A stretch of DNA of 64,000 nucleotides, taken from contig CAJNOL010000426.1 in NCBI GenBank assembly GCA_905250125.1, positions 1 to 64,000 of the forward strand. The letters run 5' to 3'. Below are positions 24,711-37,758 of this stretch, piece after piece. A program made the position numbers and the translations under genes. Below the pieces are notes generated by a model. The model had not been told where the DNA came from and searched no databases. It saw nothing but the letters and a program-made list of their open reading frames with translations. The stretch comes from Rotaria sordida (Eukaryota; Rotifera; Eurotatoria; Philodinida; Philodinidae). How positions within the stretch are numbered: the stretch's first letter is position 1; every line of letters starts with the position of its first letter.

Positions 24711-27700
24711 AACAAGGAAAATCCATTGTCTACACAAATATCATCTGACACTAGTCGATTTTACTGAGTCTAAATTTGATTTTAGTTTTGACTTTTTACT
24801 TAGGTTTATTTAATGAAAATCGAAAATTAGATTTCTAAAGAAGAAAAACCTTCACTTTATATTCAGTTTCTGATTGATTTAATAGTGAAACGATACATCC
24901 ATAAATGGAGCACAGTACTTCTTCCGGAGCTTGAGAAAGGAAAAATCCAAGCAAAGGAATATCTTCTCTGTATTTAATTTGATAGGATTCTACCACTTCA
25001 CAGCAACTTCAACTTGCACAATGACATTTCAATGTTCTTCAGACATTTGTTCACAGTAAGCTTTAGCGAAAATTTCTTAGTTGAGGTAAATCCAAGATGT
25101 TTTTTATCATTATATCCTAACTTAACATGTAAACATTGACTATAGAACTTTTAATTTGGGAATAAAAAAATCTGTTCTATAGTCTTAGGTATATATTTTC
25201 ATAATTGAATGAGACTGACATTTAGAAAAAATTTCGAATATTTTTTTGATAGTTTTATAATGGAAAGTCTTATCTATTGAGAGTTTCTGACAATTAGTTA
25301 AAATTCGACTAAAAAAATTTCAAGATGGAAAATGTTTAGTTTAGATCGAAATATAAATATTTATGAGTATATTATGTTTCATAACCATAATCAATAGATT
25401 CGATATTATTCAACATCTTTACTGTACAATTAGAAAGCCTAATCTTAACATTTTCAATTCAAACTTTGTCAGTTAGAAACTTTTCAACTCATATTTATCA
25501 ATTGTTAAACTTATGAAAATCAATAAAAACGAGCAAAAATGTCTATAGCTTTAGTAGTATCAAACTTGACAAAAAAGTGATCGAAATTGATCGGTTGTAA
25601 AAATTCAACCAAACCGAACAAGTAACAAACGAACTAACTGGTTCATCTTAAAGTCCAATTGAGTGTGGTTAATCTTCCATTGACTGCATATCAATTCTTT
25701 TTTTTTCTGAACAACTCTACAATCTAACATAGTCTTATCTTGTCAGACTGAATTCCGAAGTTTTTCTTAGCCTGTCACATTGCACTACTCTTATGAGTGC
25801 ATATGTCGATCATATATAAAGACAGATATGTGCGAGCCAAACAACATTAATTCATCACAGTTGATTTCCTTTTCTTCTGATAGGAAAGTAAATAATACAC
25901 AAGACATCATTATTAACTTTCAATAATTAATGTCAAAGATAGGTGCCTTATCCAGCAGACAAACATTCCTAACATTTGAATATTGTTATTAAGACTGTTT
26001 ACATCAGACAAATTGATCAATTTTCAAAGGTATTCACTATCGACTCTCTTGACTCTCAAACGCCAAGGTTTTTCAAAACTAAAGAAAAAATCCTTTTCTA
26101 TCATTGTATTCGATTTGACTAAAGATATGGACACAATTTCTTCTCACCTCTCCGATGAAAAATTTCCTAACTTTATTTGACAAAGAACTATCTGAATAAG
26201 ATGAAAAAAATTTTTTTTTTTAAATATTCAAATCTACTAGCTAGTATTGTCGAAATATAAAGAAGCTACTAGTTAGATGCGAAGAATTGAATTATGAAAT
26301 ATATTTAGTTAGGAATTCTCTATGTCGAAATTTTCACATCAACTGATTGAATTTATTCTGATCAAATGAATTATTTTTATCTTTATATATTTTTCTATTC
26401 GTTTTTCGAAATGTTTTTTTTTCATATGACTAACTTTGCTGTGTTACTATCCTCTTCTTTTGGTGATTGTTACGATTGATGTCCTTTCTTTATGGATTTA
26501 TACATAAACATGTATTTGACATATGATCAATATAACTAATGGTGTCAACCAAATAAATCAAACGCGTATAATGCTCTCATTGATAGTGTCACATTTACTT
26601 TGTCATATCAAATTTTTATCTAGAAATCCATTCTAAAATGGTTTTTTTTCATAGATATTGACTAAAGAATAATATTCTGCTAATTTATTTAATGAAAATA
26701 TTAAAAAATAAAATGTTCGAGAAGTATGATTTGTCAATAGGATTGTTATGTTAATAAAAATGGTATGCTCATATCAGATCTATGAATATATCTCTGCATA
26801 TCAGCTAAGACCAATGTATTTTTCCAGTATTAATTGCACTTGTTTGTACTTGTAATAATGTTATCTCTACTATACATCGTTCTTTTTTCTTTCAAAAAAA
26901 AAACAGATGTGATAAGAATCTTTCCTTGGTTGTGACATATGAAAAGCATGAAGAACATCCTAATATTCCTATGAATTACCTCACTCTTTCTATTCTATAA
27001 ACATTTCCTTTTGTTTTTTTATTTTGTCAATTCTCTTCGATTGATCTCTTCTATAGATAATGTTGTGTTCTATATCTAATGTGGGATAGAATTGAAGTGA
27101 TGAACTAATATAGTCAACATCAAGATTGAGGGTGATAATAACGATACTTTTCTAGTTTTTCGTTTAATATTAAAATAAAATAAATGTAAATATAAAAATA
27201 AATAGTTTCACCTTTCATTCTGTTCTAAACATATTTTTAGAATTTTATCAGAAAAAAATCAAATCATTGAAAGATCTAAGAATTACTCTAGAAAAAAATC
27301 GTCACATAGAATACGTTAGGAATTTTGACGACCATTTCATTAACCAGATATCAAACATTTTTTAACAAGAAATTAATTTTTTGTCAAAAATCTACACAAT
27401 GAACACTGAAGTTTTTATTTTATTTAAAAAAAGAAAATTAATTGCATAAAATATCGTTTAAACTGAATTTTATACACAATATCAATCAATCAGCAACGAC
27501 AACGATAAGAACTATTAAATCGCATATTCATTACTTACAATAAAAACTACTATTTCTTTTATTATCAGATGGAATCGACTGATACGTCATTGTTCATAGA
27601 CAAAATCGTATAGCAAATAATTATAGTACAACACGACAATCATTCATGTCCTAACAAGATGACAAATGTAAAAGACCTTCAAATCACTTTATACGACATC

Positions 27701-27839
27701 ACTTAGATCAACTCTATATGGTTTATTAAACGATTCGTATTTCAATCTGAAAACTTTTTTTTCAATAATTTGAACTTCTTAGAAATCGGTCAAAATTATC
27801 TGTCTGTGTTAGAGAACGATATATTAAGATCCACCACCT
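24711..27839. other. 3.1-kb intergenic region, nothing recognised
   Basis: AT-rich non-coding DNA. Short AACCAAACCGAAC-type phrases near 25610-25650 resemble the small hairpins at 10341 and 34140. No gene, RNA or transposase was identified. Confidence 0.35.
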
Positions 27840-28565
27840 CCCCTCCCTCCGTTCAAAATTCGATCTTAGGCCAGGAACATGCGAATTACATGAAACTTTG
27901 AGGATATGTCGGCGCTGGTGAACCATGACTATGGTAAAATTTTCAGGTCTATATCATGGGGTTTGACAGAGATATTCACCAAACAAAGGTCAAAAATAGC
28001 TCTTCGGTATCTCCAAGATTTCTCTGTGGGTCTTCATTTTATACACTTAAATTTTTTTCGTTTAATAGGTTGTCTATAGGGTTAGCCCCTCTCGTGGTCC
28101 TTCTTTTTAAATTCTTACTTTTTAAGAAAAAAAAGGACGATAAGTTTAATGACTCAATAAAATCTTTAAAAAATGACGCTGTTTTTATAGAGGTATTTTC
28201 TTATATGGAAATATAAGGACTCCGAGGGGGGTAGCCCTAAGCACAAGCTTTCAAAGAAAATAAAATACAATTAGCTACAATGAGGTACCTTAGAGAAATC
28301 TTGGAGACACGATCGAAAACCTATAAAACGAGAAAAAACGAAAAAGATTTTTTATTTTTTTCAAAAACAGCTTAATTTTCGAATAGGAAGCGACGGAAAT
28401 CTTCAAAAATTTTTGGAAAAAACGAAGTGCCGAGTAAAAATTTTTGTTGTATATGAAAGATGAGATGACGGGCTATCTTTCCCTGGATTTATCTTAATTT
28501 CGTTGATTTTGACGAAAAGTGACTTTTTTGAAGGGGACCTTTTAAGACTGATATTACTGATCATT
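27840..28565. repeat. Dispersed foldback repeat, copy 2
   Basis: This is the homologue of 23940-24710. Its central arms (TAGGGTTAGCCCCTCTCG near 28078 and CGAGGGGGGTAGCCCTA near 28219) still pair with each other although the arm sequence differs from copy 1. It starts in a GC-richer CCTCCCCTCCCTCC tract. It is non-coding; frames across it are short. Confidence 0.75.
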
Positions 28566-30152
28566 ATTATATAACTGTTACAAGCAAGTTAGAGAGCTGG
28601 ATGATATTCCCCAAAATCGAGAAATTGTTTCACTTATAGCAGAAATCCTTTACCTCATATGAAGTCAAGTGGAAACACTTTTCATAGCGAAATATAATCC
28701 ACCACAAAATATATTCAATTAGTAAGGCATGAATCATATTCATCCTTACAAAGAGAAATGAAACAAAATTATATTTTCACTATAAGAAGAAATCGATTTT
28801 TTTCAGAGCATAAATGTAAATATTTCTGTCAGAAATCGTTCATCCATGTTAACGTTAATAATCAGAAATAAAAAATGAAAAATAGAGCGTGAAGTAGAGA
28901 TTGGTAGATATATAGTTGGATTCTTTCGTTCTCTTTCTTCTTTTGCAAGTATTTCTTTATGGTAAATTAAATATGATAAATATATGTTTATATTCTTTTT
29001 TTTTTCATTTTTCTTTGATATGTGTAACTTTTTGTGAGGTGAACCATTACTTCTTAAACAGGAACAATTTCCCCATCGATTGGTCCAATTGTCCACGACT
29101 AAAAAAAAAACATGCATATAAACGTAGAGAAAAGTAATAATGAGATAGTTTTAAATATAAATATATGAGAATCTATCCATCAGATATAGATATAAGTGCA
29201 TAAATATTATCATCAATGCCGTAACTATGAGATCGCAGATGGTATGGAAGTGTGTCCGACGATCTTGGAGGAAATTCATAGAATAAAGTGTCAAGGATGA
29301 CAATTCTAACGTTTTTCTGTCGATAGAAAAAAGATGATCAGTGATAGGAGGACACTCGGTCTAGTCCATCCTTGGTTACGTCATTAGTTATCGTAAAGAA
29401 GTAATGTTTTATACATGACTGTCGTTACGGTTGAATAGGGTTAATTACATGCAAACATGCTCCTCAAAGTAAATTTATATTTCTGTGCTCATTTAAAATA
29501 AAAGTGACTTATAGAACGAATGTCACTGTAAACGTTGTGTATATTTTATCGTGTACAACACGGCATCGTACCGCCGTAATATTCTAATTAGCAAATATAT
29601 TTCACTTACGGTTGGTATATTTTCACGATTGATAATCTAAATCTTATTATAATAGAAAGACCTATGATCTTTCTAATTATGAAGATGATAAACATTAGTT
29701 ATATATCATAGAATATTAACTATCATTTATTTTCTTCTAATTCTAAAATGTTTTTTAGTATTAATTCATCCATAATCAACATATTTAAATAAAATCTTGG
29801 ATATTTTAAAACTAGACTATTTTACTTTGTAGATCCTTTTTTTAAACAAAATAAAATAAAATTTAAATTTCATAGGTTTATTTTGTTAAGAGAAACAATG
29901 TTTTCTGTAACTATTCATTTTTTTTTTCCTTAATTATTCTTGGTATATTTTATTTGACAAAAAAATTCTTTTTCGAAAAAGAAAATCAATGGTTAATATG
30001 AGAATTAAAAATCGAATATCTTTATTCTAAACTGAATAAAATATTCTAAGAATTATTTAATAATTATCTTTTAATTAAAAAATTGAATTTAAAAATGAAA
30101 TTATTTTTTAATTAATAGAATTTTAACAAAAAATATTTATTTTATATTTCGA
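28566..30152. other. 1.6-kb intergenic region, nothing recognised
   Basis: Mostly AT-rich. A less AT-rich patch at about 29220-29440 has no coding frame. The right end presumably contains the promoter of the methyltransferase-like gene. Confidence 0.35.
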
Positions 30153-31124
30153 ATGCGATTCCGAATTACAATATGTATTCATCCAAAAATCACTTTCCTA
30201 TCAATGGTTTTATTAATATTCATATTTAATTATAGTAAGAATATTCTTTGTGATAAAAATCGAAATATTTATAATTCAACATGTAAAACATCAATTGATT
30301 CATATAAAAAATGTTATAAACATGTTATCGAATTAGTACCTAATGAGAACGTTGCAAATGGTATTGAAACATATTTTTTTCTTAAAAATCAATTGAAAAC
30401 TATTGATAAAACATTAAATATTTCACTTTATTGGAATCAAGATGATCGTTTAAAACCTTTTACAAATTTAATTTCATCAAAAAATCAATGTCAGATATTA
30501 TATGTTGGAGCTAATCAAGCTGGAACAGATGGAATTGAATTTATTAAACAATATCAATATTGTCATGTCTGGTTTTTAGAACCAGTTTTACAATTTTATG
30601 ATAAATTAATTCATTCTGATAAAATATTACGAGAACTAAATACAGGTAAACATCATATCTATCATATTGGATTATCAAATAAAAATCATCTTATTGATGT
30701 AACATTGAAAGATATTCAAGAATCAGAAGCTGTTACTTTAGTTGGAAAACAAGATAATCAACAATATATTGATAATCAACAAAAATATAAGTTAATTTTA
30801 AGAGATATTGCAGAAATATTATTCGAATTTAATATATTATCAAAGATAGATAATATTACTTTTAATGGAGAATTAAATTTATTACATCTTAATTGTGAAG
30901 GTTGTGAATATGATGTTATTGAAAGATTAATCAATACAAATTTAACTAAATATATTAGAATAATACAATTTGGTTCACATAGACCATCAACTATTCGTTC
31001 ATCTATTAATCAAAGATATTGTTGCTTACAACAATTATTATCAATTACACATCAATTACAATTTGGTATACCATGGGCATGGGAAAGATGGTTAAGATAT
31101 GATTTAATTAACAAAAATGACTAA
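30153..31124 (+). CDS. FkbM-like SAM-dependent methyltransferase with N-terminal anchor
   Basis: This is a single-exon protein of 323 aa. A hydrophobic stretch at residues 13-30 after a short basic start acts as a signal anchor or signal peptide, so the catalytic part should face the secretory lumen or the outside. ILYVGANQAGTDG (115-127) fits the glycine-rich SAM-binding motif and FLEP (141-144) the acidic end of the next strand. LLHLNCEGCEYDVIERL (243-259) matches the FkbM signature (IDVEGAEYEVL), with Asn in place of the usual Asp. FkbM enzymes O-methylate sugars or other hydroxyl groups; the substrate here is unknown. The Asp-to-Asn change, if confirmed, might affect activity. The C-terminus (WAWERWLRYDL) is typical of invertebrate members. 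Confidence 0.75.
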   Translation: MRFRITICIHPKITFLSMVLLIFIFNYSKNILCDKNRNIYNSTCKTSIDSYKKCYKHVIELVPNENVANGIETYFFLKNQLKTIDKTLNISLYWNQDDRLKPFTNLISSKNQCQILYVGANQAGTDGIEFIKQYQYCHVWFLEPVLQFYDKLIHSDKILRELNTGKHHIYHIGLSNKNHLIDVTLKDIQESEAVTLVGKQDNQQYIDNQQKYKLILRDIAEILFEFNILSKIDNITFNGELNLLHLNCEGCEYDVIERLINTNLTKYIRIIQFGSHRPSTIRSSINQRYCCLQQLLSITHQLQFGIPWAWERWLRYDLINKND

Positions 31125-34100
31125 CCATTTCAGAAAACTATCATTCAAATAAAATCTGACATTATATCATTCTTTTTTGTCCTCAAGTCAATTTTTGTTA
31201 TGAGTATTCTCGAACTTGTTATATATAGATTTCTATAATAAAATAGAAATTTTATCCATCACAATATGTTCGAACCTAGGAACTGATCAGATGACTTTGT
31301 TTTATTCTATATTATTATTTGTTAAAAAAGAACGTAAAATGTACCTTAATAAATAAATTTTTTCTATTTCTATAACAGTTTTATAATGTATTCATAGATT
31401 GTAGTATTATAGATAAAGTTCTATCTCGAACAAAATCTTCAGATAAATAAATAAATGATTTTTATTTATTTCGAACTTAATAAAGAGTTTATTCAGATAA
31501 GAAAAGTGTTCAACTCAATTCATAAAACATTGAAATGTGAAAGACAAGGAAACTATTTGAATAATGAAAATAAATTTTTTATTCACGTCTATCCTTTATC
31601 TATTAAAAATATTTTTTACGAAATATCATATTACATCTCGAAGAGAAAAACTTATTAATATATCTACTCTTTTTCTTTTCATTTTCGTTATTAATATCTT
31701 CAATTATTTCTTATATTCTCACATGTTTCAATTCAGCATGTAGATCCTATTAGGAAAGATCGGATCCGAATGGAACTTCAACCTGGCGACAAAAATAGAT
31801 ATAACGAAATAAAATCATGGATCAATTTTCTTATTATAGTTACATTTATTAGATTTTTCTATTATATGAAAAACTAGAAAAGTAACCTTATCGGATAGAC
31901 TTATTATAAACGTTGTTTTATTATAAAAAAATCATAGCCATTCTGATTGATAGTAAGCAACTGAAATAAACATTCCTAGTTTTAAAAAATGTCAATATTT
32001 CATGAATAAATAGAGAAATATAAAAAATCTAAATAATTAGAATAAATGAGATAATTAAACATCGACACTATTCTTGTTATATCTCAGATATGATAAAATT
32101 TCAAATACAATCGAATATACAGAAATAAAGACATCCTGTTTTTTTCTTTATTTTAGTGTACAGAAAACTTGTAAAAAAAAACAAACAATTTTATTTACGC
32201 ATTTTGATAGAAGTTGTAAGTATGTATAACATCCTCTTAGAAAAAAGGACAATGCCACAACGAAACTATAAGAAGAAAAGGAAAAGAAAAATTCACTTTT
32301 ATGTTCGACTTATCAGTAAAAAGTTTTTGGGACATTTTGTTATTCAGGTTATTCTCTAATCGTTTTCAAAGATATATACACTCTATCTCAAAAAGTAATA
32401 ATAGATAATCAATGAACTTTTCTAAGAATAGATGATTGTTTTATTTTGACACAAGTCTTGTATAGTTTTTCAAACCAATGAAATCTTATTATGATTTGTA
32501 GATAAAACACATTCTTATTTCATATATAAGTTTTTTTTTTTCTAATTGTTTTTTTTTCTAAAAAATGACCTTTGAATAATGTTATTCATTTTTTTTTAAT
32601 TAAATATCTAAATCAGAAAAAAACCCTCGCATCATCAATATCACACCAGTTTTGGTGGTTAATCACGATACTCGAAAAAAGTCGACAATTTATAATCAGT
32701 TAAAAACAAGTTCATTAGGAAGTAACGATTTTACAAAATAAATAAGATTTTTTATTTCGATTAATAATTATTATTATTTCATCAGTAAGTATTATGGAAA
32801 AAAACTTTATCTTATTCCATTTAGATAGAAAAAGTTTACTATAATCATTATTACTCAGGCAGTTTTTTAAGGAACTCCCTAGAAAAATTCTTTATGGAAA
32901 GTTTATTAGTGTTACTCATTCATTAATTCTTTTTAAATTCTAGATTAATCGCAATTTTTTTATGCAAATCGGAAAAGAGATCGTCCATTTAGGTGATTTA
33001 ATCGTGATAAAATTGCCGATTTTTATGCGATTTTGATTATATTGGAAATCGTTTCTTATTGAATAACTTTCTGTATTATAAGAATAAAAGCTAAATGTCA
33101 TTTATCAAATAAAATACATGTAGTGAACACTATTTTTAATGTTTTTTTTAAATAATGAATAGTAAAAGCTTTGAAAGAAGGAAATTCTTTTTCTCTTTAT
33201 GTTATATTCACTTACTCACCAAAGTTTCAGCATAGCAATGTGGTCACAAACAACTATCAAATAAGAGATTACATAATCAAATTCAGATGATTTAAGGATA
33301 CTTATATGACAAGTATTATATTTTCTCAATTGAACAATAGTCTTTGTTTATTTCCATCTGCATAGAGAGATCGTTAATAATTGATTAATAGAGTATTCGA
33401 TTTGAAAGGCAGCTGATTCTCGTGTTAGTTAGAACAATGAACTATCCATTGGATATACAGAATTCGATGCATAAAAGACAAATCCATTCTCATATAAACT
33501 GACTTCAACACAACATCATACTTTTTTTCTCTAAAACTACTTTGTAAGATGAAAAATTTTATTTTGTTTATAAAAAAAAAATAAATTTATTGATTAAAAT
33601 AAATATCAACTAACTTGGATGGGTCGAACCTTTTTTTATCTATATTTATAAACAGTCATTCTTGATCACTATTTATATAAAACCATCCGTTTATAGTTAG
33701 CAGTACTGATGATAATGCATTCATTTTTTAAAATTAATTAATATTCTAAGTGACCTTACTATCACTCAAACAAAACTTTATTGCATACAAAAATATAGAA
33801 ATCATTTTATTATTTTAAATTAAACCAAGATATATTCCTACAAATTATAAGATTCACAGTTTCTCAAGACTTATTCAAATAAATAATGCTGTCTGTGTCA
33901 ATTTTTTTTTCAAATAATGACATCGAATATAAAAAAGTCAATTTATACAAAATATTCTATTCTTATAAATGAATGCAATAAACATAGTTATTTATATTCT
34001 TAATCAAGATTCAGTTTTATTCGAATATAAAAGTGAAACTACTGATCAATTATAATATACTTTCGGTTCGACAGAGTTAGAAGATTATATGATGTAAGAG

Positions 34101-34634
34101 CAGTCCTCAGTAGAGCCCATCGGGTTCAACAATTTTTTGACTCGAACCAAACCGATCAAAATTGTCGAATTCGGACCTAATTAATTGATCTTTTATGGGC
34201 AGAGGCCATCGGGCTCAAGAATTTCTGGGTCCGAATCCTGGTAAGATCCAATGGCCTCTAGTCATCGGTATTATCAAATAAAAATCTTGTCCTTTTCTCT
34301 TTTCGAACGAAAGGAAAAGATATACTTGTTTGAACTAATTTACTAAAATGACAAAATAATATTATTTTACGAAATATGTTATTTATTCTCTTCAATTGCA
34401 CATATGTATATGTATATATATATATAATATAATAATCAATAGAGACAACATAAAATACAATAAAAGTTTGAAAAAAGTGAGAATAAAATTGAAAAGAGAA
34501 AAGATAATCTAATCTAATAAATAATTGAATTGCAATAAAAGTAATAAAAAATAGGATGAACAATAGTGATTATATACAGTCATTAATATAATATACAAAA
34601 ACATAAAATAATATTATTTATATTTATAGGGAGA
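31125..34634. other. 3.5-kb intergenic region with a small hairpin cluster
   Basis: AT-rich and non-coding. At about 34105-34260 a GC-richer patch holds GAGCCCATCGGGTTCAAC, GAACCAAACCGATC and an AGAGGCCAT...ATGGCCTCT inverted pair. The phrase TCCAATGGCCT is shared with an insertion near 52350. The rest shows nothing recognisable. Confidence 0.4.
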
Positions 34635-35429
34635 TTATTTTGTTTTTTTTCTAGTTGATCTTATCGGTTGTTTTCTTGTACTAGTCGATTTTTTTGTTGA
34701 TGTTGTTTTTTGTTGTTTTGTTGATGTTGTTTTTTGTCGTTTTGTTGGTGTTGATTTTGGAGGTGTTGACGATTGTTTTCTTTTTCGTGTTGTTGATAAT
34801 GATGTTTGATCATTCTTTCGAGTAGCTGTTTGTTTTTTCATAGTATATCCATGTTTAAGTTTTTCTTCTGTTTTTTTCTCAAAATATTTATCTGCTTCTG
34901 ATTGAGTTGAAAAATCTTTATATAAAATAATTGCATTAGAATCTGGTTCACCTAATAAACCATATTTTGTTTTTGTTGTTTTATTATCAATAGAAATTTG
35001 CCAATATTTTTTATCTTGATCATGTTCTAAATAATTTGTATTAGCTGTTGATGATGTTTCAGATAATTTTTCTTGAATTTTTTCTTCATAATTAAAAAGT
35101 TTTTTTAATTTATCTTTATCTTTCTTTTTTAATTCATTAAAACCTTGAAAATCTTTTTCAACATTTTGTACACGTTTTTTATTTTCATTTCCCGAACGTG
35201 AATAATTTATAAAACATTCAACATGATAATAAACAGGCATTAATTGTTCTTCACGTGTTGATGATTGAGGAATAAATGGATTTGGTATTAAACGAGATAG
35301 ACGAAGTGATCCTTTCGTTATTTCTTTATCACAATATTTACCATGACATTTTGCATTACTACTTTTAGCGTAATCACATCCAAATTCTACTGTAATAGTT
35401 TCATCATCATCATCAGTAGTTGAAGCCAT
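34635..35429 (-). CDS. zf-PARP finger + WGR domain protein without catalytic domain
   Basis: This is a single-exon protein of 264 aa. After an acidic start, residues 14-76 form a PARP-type zinc finger: DYAKSSNAKC, GSLRLSRL and YYHVECF match the DNA-break-sensing fingers of PARP1 and ligase III. The ligands C28, C33, H69 and C72 give C-x4-C rather than the usual C-x2-C. A GFNELKKKDKDKLKKLF linker resembles the PARP1 inter-finger segment. Residues about 142-200 form a WGR-like domain (YWQISID...KYGLLGE), with the WGR triplet itself changed. The last 60 residues are a Lys/Thr repeat tail (KTTSTKQQ-like) suited to DNA or nucleus binding. There is no ADP-ribosyltransferase domain. A nuclear DNA-damage-related role is inferred. 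Confidence 0.85.
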   Translation of the reverse strand: MASTTDDDDETITVEFGCDYAKSSNAKCHGKYCDKEITKGSLRLSRLIPNPFIPQSSTREEQLMPVYYHVECFINYSRSGNENKKRVQNVEKDFQGFNELKKKDKDKLKKLFNYEEKIQEKLSETSSTANTNYLEHDQDKKYWQISIDNKTTKTKYGLLGEPDSNAIILYKDFSTQSEADKYFEKKTEEKLKHGYTMKKQTATRKNDQTSLSTTRKRKQSSTPPKSTPTKRQKTTSTKQQKTTSTKKSTSTRKQPIRSTRKKTK

Positions 35430-35871
35430 TGCTTTTTTTTATCGAAAAATCCTATCTAAAATTTGACAAAGAAGAAAAGAGCCATGTTTCTACATTAAAT
35501 AGTTAACTACTTATGCTCTCCTTGCGTATTATTATACTACGGTTTCTAAGATACGGCCCTCTTAGTTTTATTCCTAAAAGCAATTATATAAAAAAAAATT
35601 CCTAAAAACAGAAAAGTTAACTGAAACGCAACTGTCAAGTAAAGTTAACTGATAAATATTTATCATTTTTTTTTGTCCTTCAACGACTTGTCGAAGTAAT
35701 CGATAGACGACCAATCAGAAAGTCTCTTATTGCTGTTAAGTATATAAAAGAAGTTTAACTATATAGGAAATTTTGAAAAAAAAATTCAATCTATTCTAAG
35801 TCGAAAGAATTAAATGTCCAAGAATTGCTTTTCAATTGTGTCCTGTAGGGTGCGCTAATAGTTGACAGATT
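35430..35871. other. Upstream region of the zf-PARP/WGR gene
   Basis: Non-coding, AT-rich; presumably the promoter of the minus-strand gene. Nothing specific was recognised. Confidence 0.35.
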
Positions 35872-36140
35872 ATACAATGTCTCCTAAAAGTTTTTTCGTT
35901 CGATTTCTCACTATTAACTAATTTCTTTTTGAATAATAGACAAATGCACAAAATTTTTTTTTCTAAAGACGAACTTGAAAGCATTGTTGAAAGTTAAGAC
36001 CTTTAATCAAAATACTTTTCAAGTTCGTCTTTAGAAATAAAAACTCTGTGCATTTATCTATTATCCAAAAAAAGATTAGTCAATCAAGTCCAGTCAATAA
36101 TGAAATCGAACCAAAAAACTTTTAGGACACACCATATTTT
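35872..36140. repeat. Palindromic foldback element, about 115-nt arms
   Basis: Left arm about 35872-35988 and right arm about 36005-36140. TCCTAAAAGTTTTTT and TCTAAAGACGAACTTGAAA on the left recur inverted as CTTTTAGGA and TTTCAAGTTCGTCTTTAGA on the right, in the mirrored order. The centre is only about 15-20 nt. It is non-coding. Confidence 0.82.
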
Positions 36141-36209
36141 AACAAATTTTCGACTAAACTAGAAACAAATGATTATTCTATTCTAATGATTTGAATAAGA
36201 TGAAAATAG

Positions 36210-36395
36210 CAGATTTTATTATTATCCTCAAAATCTCTCAAGTCTCATCAACATCTTGCGGAGCTTGATGAAGCTTGTGAAGAGTATGCGTGTCAGTTAT
36301 TGATTCGTCCACAACCACAACCGCACTCGATTCTTTTCTCAGTTTCAGATCATTTATGTGAATTTTTAAGGAAAAGAACAGTCGAAATCGACTAG
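36210..36395 (+). other. Possible decayed coding fragment
   Basis: An open frame of 61 codons without ATG (SHQHLAELDEACEEYACQLL and onward) is less AT-biased than its surroundings and looks protein-like. It is preceded by an AG acceptor-like AAAATAG. It has no neighbours to splice to. It could be an old transposon or gene fragment; the family is not recognised. Confidence 0.25.
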
Positions 36396-36626
36396 ATTTG
36401 TTGAGTAACATCAATCTGCTATTGATACTTTCTTCTCAAAGAGAATAAAATCCAATGAACCTATGTCTACATTCTCAACGAACGATTGAATCAATGGATA
36501 TGTTAAAGTTCCTTGTTTTTTTTGTTTCGTTATTAAAACTGTTTATATATTTGCCGTAGAAAGAATTCTTAGTATTTATGTGATGCATGATTTCGAAGTT
36601 TTGTCTAAGAATACACACTGTTGTCC

Positions 36627-36950
36627 AGAGATATCTACCGCGGCTGAAAATCCGTTGCTATCGCGTTGCGATGAATTGTATAAAATAAACGCGTCATCGC
36701 CACGGAGGTTTTCAAAAAAGTGTTTCTAATTTGACTGGTGCGACTAAATTTAACCATAAATATTGGTATTAGTCCATAAGATTGATTCAGTCTGAGGATG
36801 TTTCATTTATAAATCCTGAAATTCTATTAAATTTATGCAGTTTTTTAATGTCCTTCAAAAAAATGCTGCAGCTACTGCAATGATTTTTTCAAAAACCTGC
36901 CACTGCCGCTACCACCGCGGCGGTGCCACCTTGAACATCTCTGCTGTTGT
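36627..36950. repeat. Dispersed repeat pair, copy 1
   Basis: Shares with 61551-61730, in the same orientation, AGAGATATCTACCGCGGCTG (one or two changes), TTTTCAAAAAAGTGTTTCTA, ACCATAAAT and CCACTGCCGC-ACCG. GC-richer CCGCGG-type phrases stand out. It is non-coding. Confidence 0.7.
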
Positions 36951-37758
36951 CATAGACGTTCTAGCTCTTAATTATGTGAAACATCTTCGCTTTTCGATTG
37001 GATTTTTCTTGAATACTAATGCTTCTATTTATTGGTAAATGCTCATTTAAACAGATTAGAGGTGCAATTGGACAGAAATAATTAATTAAATTATCATATA
37101 AAGATCTTATTCATTGATTTAACTTTCTTACCACAACAGATTACTTTCATTAAGCAAAATGTTGCAATAATAAAAACAAATTGAGTAATATTGTGTAGAT
37201 TTCATTACTTATATAAACTAAGATTTCTCGTTTTCTTTTCATTTCTATCGCAGATTTCATATGAAGTGCGTTATTGAATGTTTCTGGATAATCCAAAACA
37301 CGTTTGAATCGACTCGTTTTGACATGTTTCAAAATGTATGTATTGAATCAACGAGTATAAATCTCTATTTGTTCATAATAGAAACTATAGAAAAAATTAA
37401 TTTGTAGGTATTTATACGTGCTAAATTGTTTCTAAGAGAATTACGTGAATCTTCACCCTTCTCCATTCAAAAAGATTTCTATTGTTATCGCAAACAATTT
37501 TTGATGATAATGATACATCAATCCAGGTCGAAACGAACGAAGCGAAAACGTCTTCGCTCCGACCTGTGAATCTAAACAATCAAGTTTTACAAGAGTTTTT
37601 TTCATAAAAGTGAAAGAAAGCTCAAAAATTTATCCAATAGAAACTTCCAAATGTCTGTTCAGCTTCAAAAGATGGTGTCAAGTCTATAAGATTGAACAAT
37701 ATAATAAATATATTCTCGTTAGATAAAAGACTAATACATATAAGAATAAAAACAATGT
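36951..37758. other. Intergenic, nothing recognised
   Basis: AT-rich and non-coding. A GGTCGAAACGAACGAAGCGAA...CTTCGCTCCGACC inverted pair near 37527-37563 forms a small hairpin of unknown role, downstream of the membrane-protein gene. Confidence 0.4.

Noticed and set aside
28803-29137. Open frames on both strands around 28.8-29.1 kb
   Set aside because: The frames overlap each other, are very AT-biased, show no domain and have no splice context.
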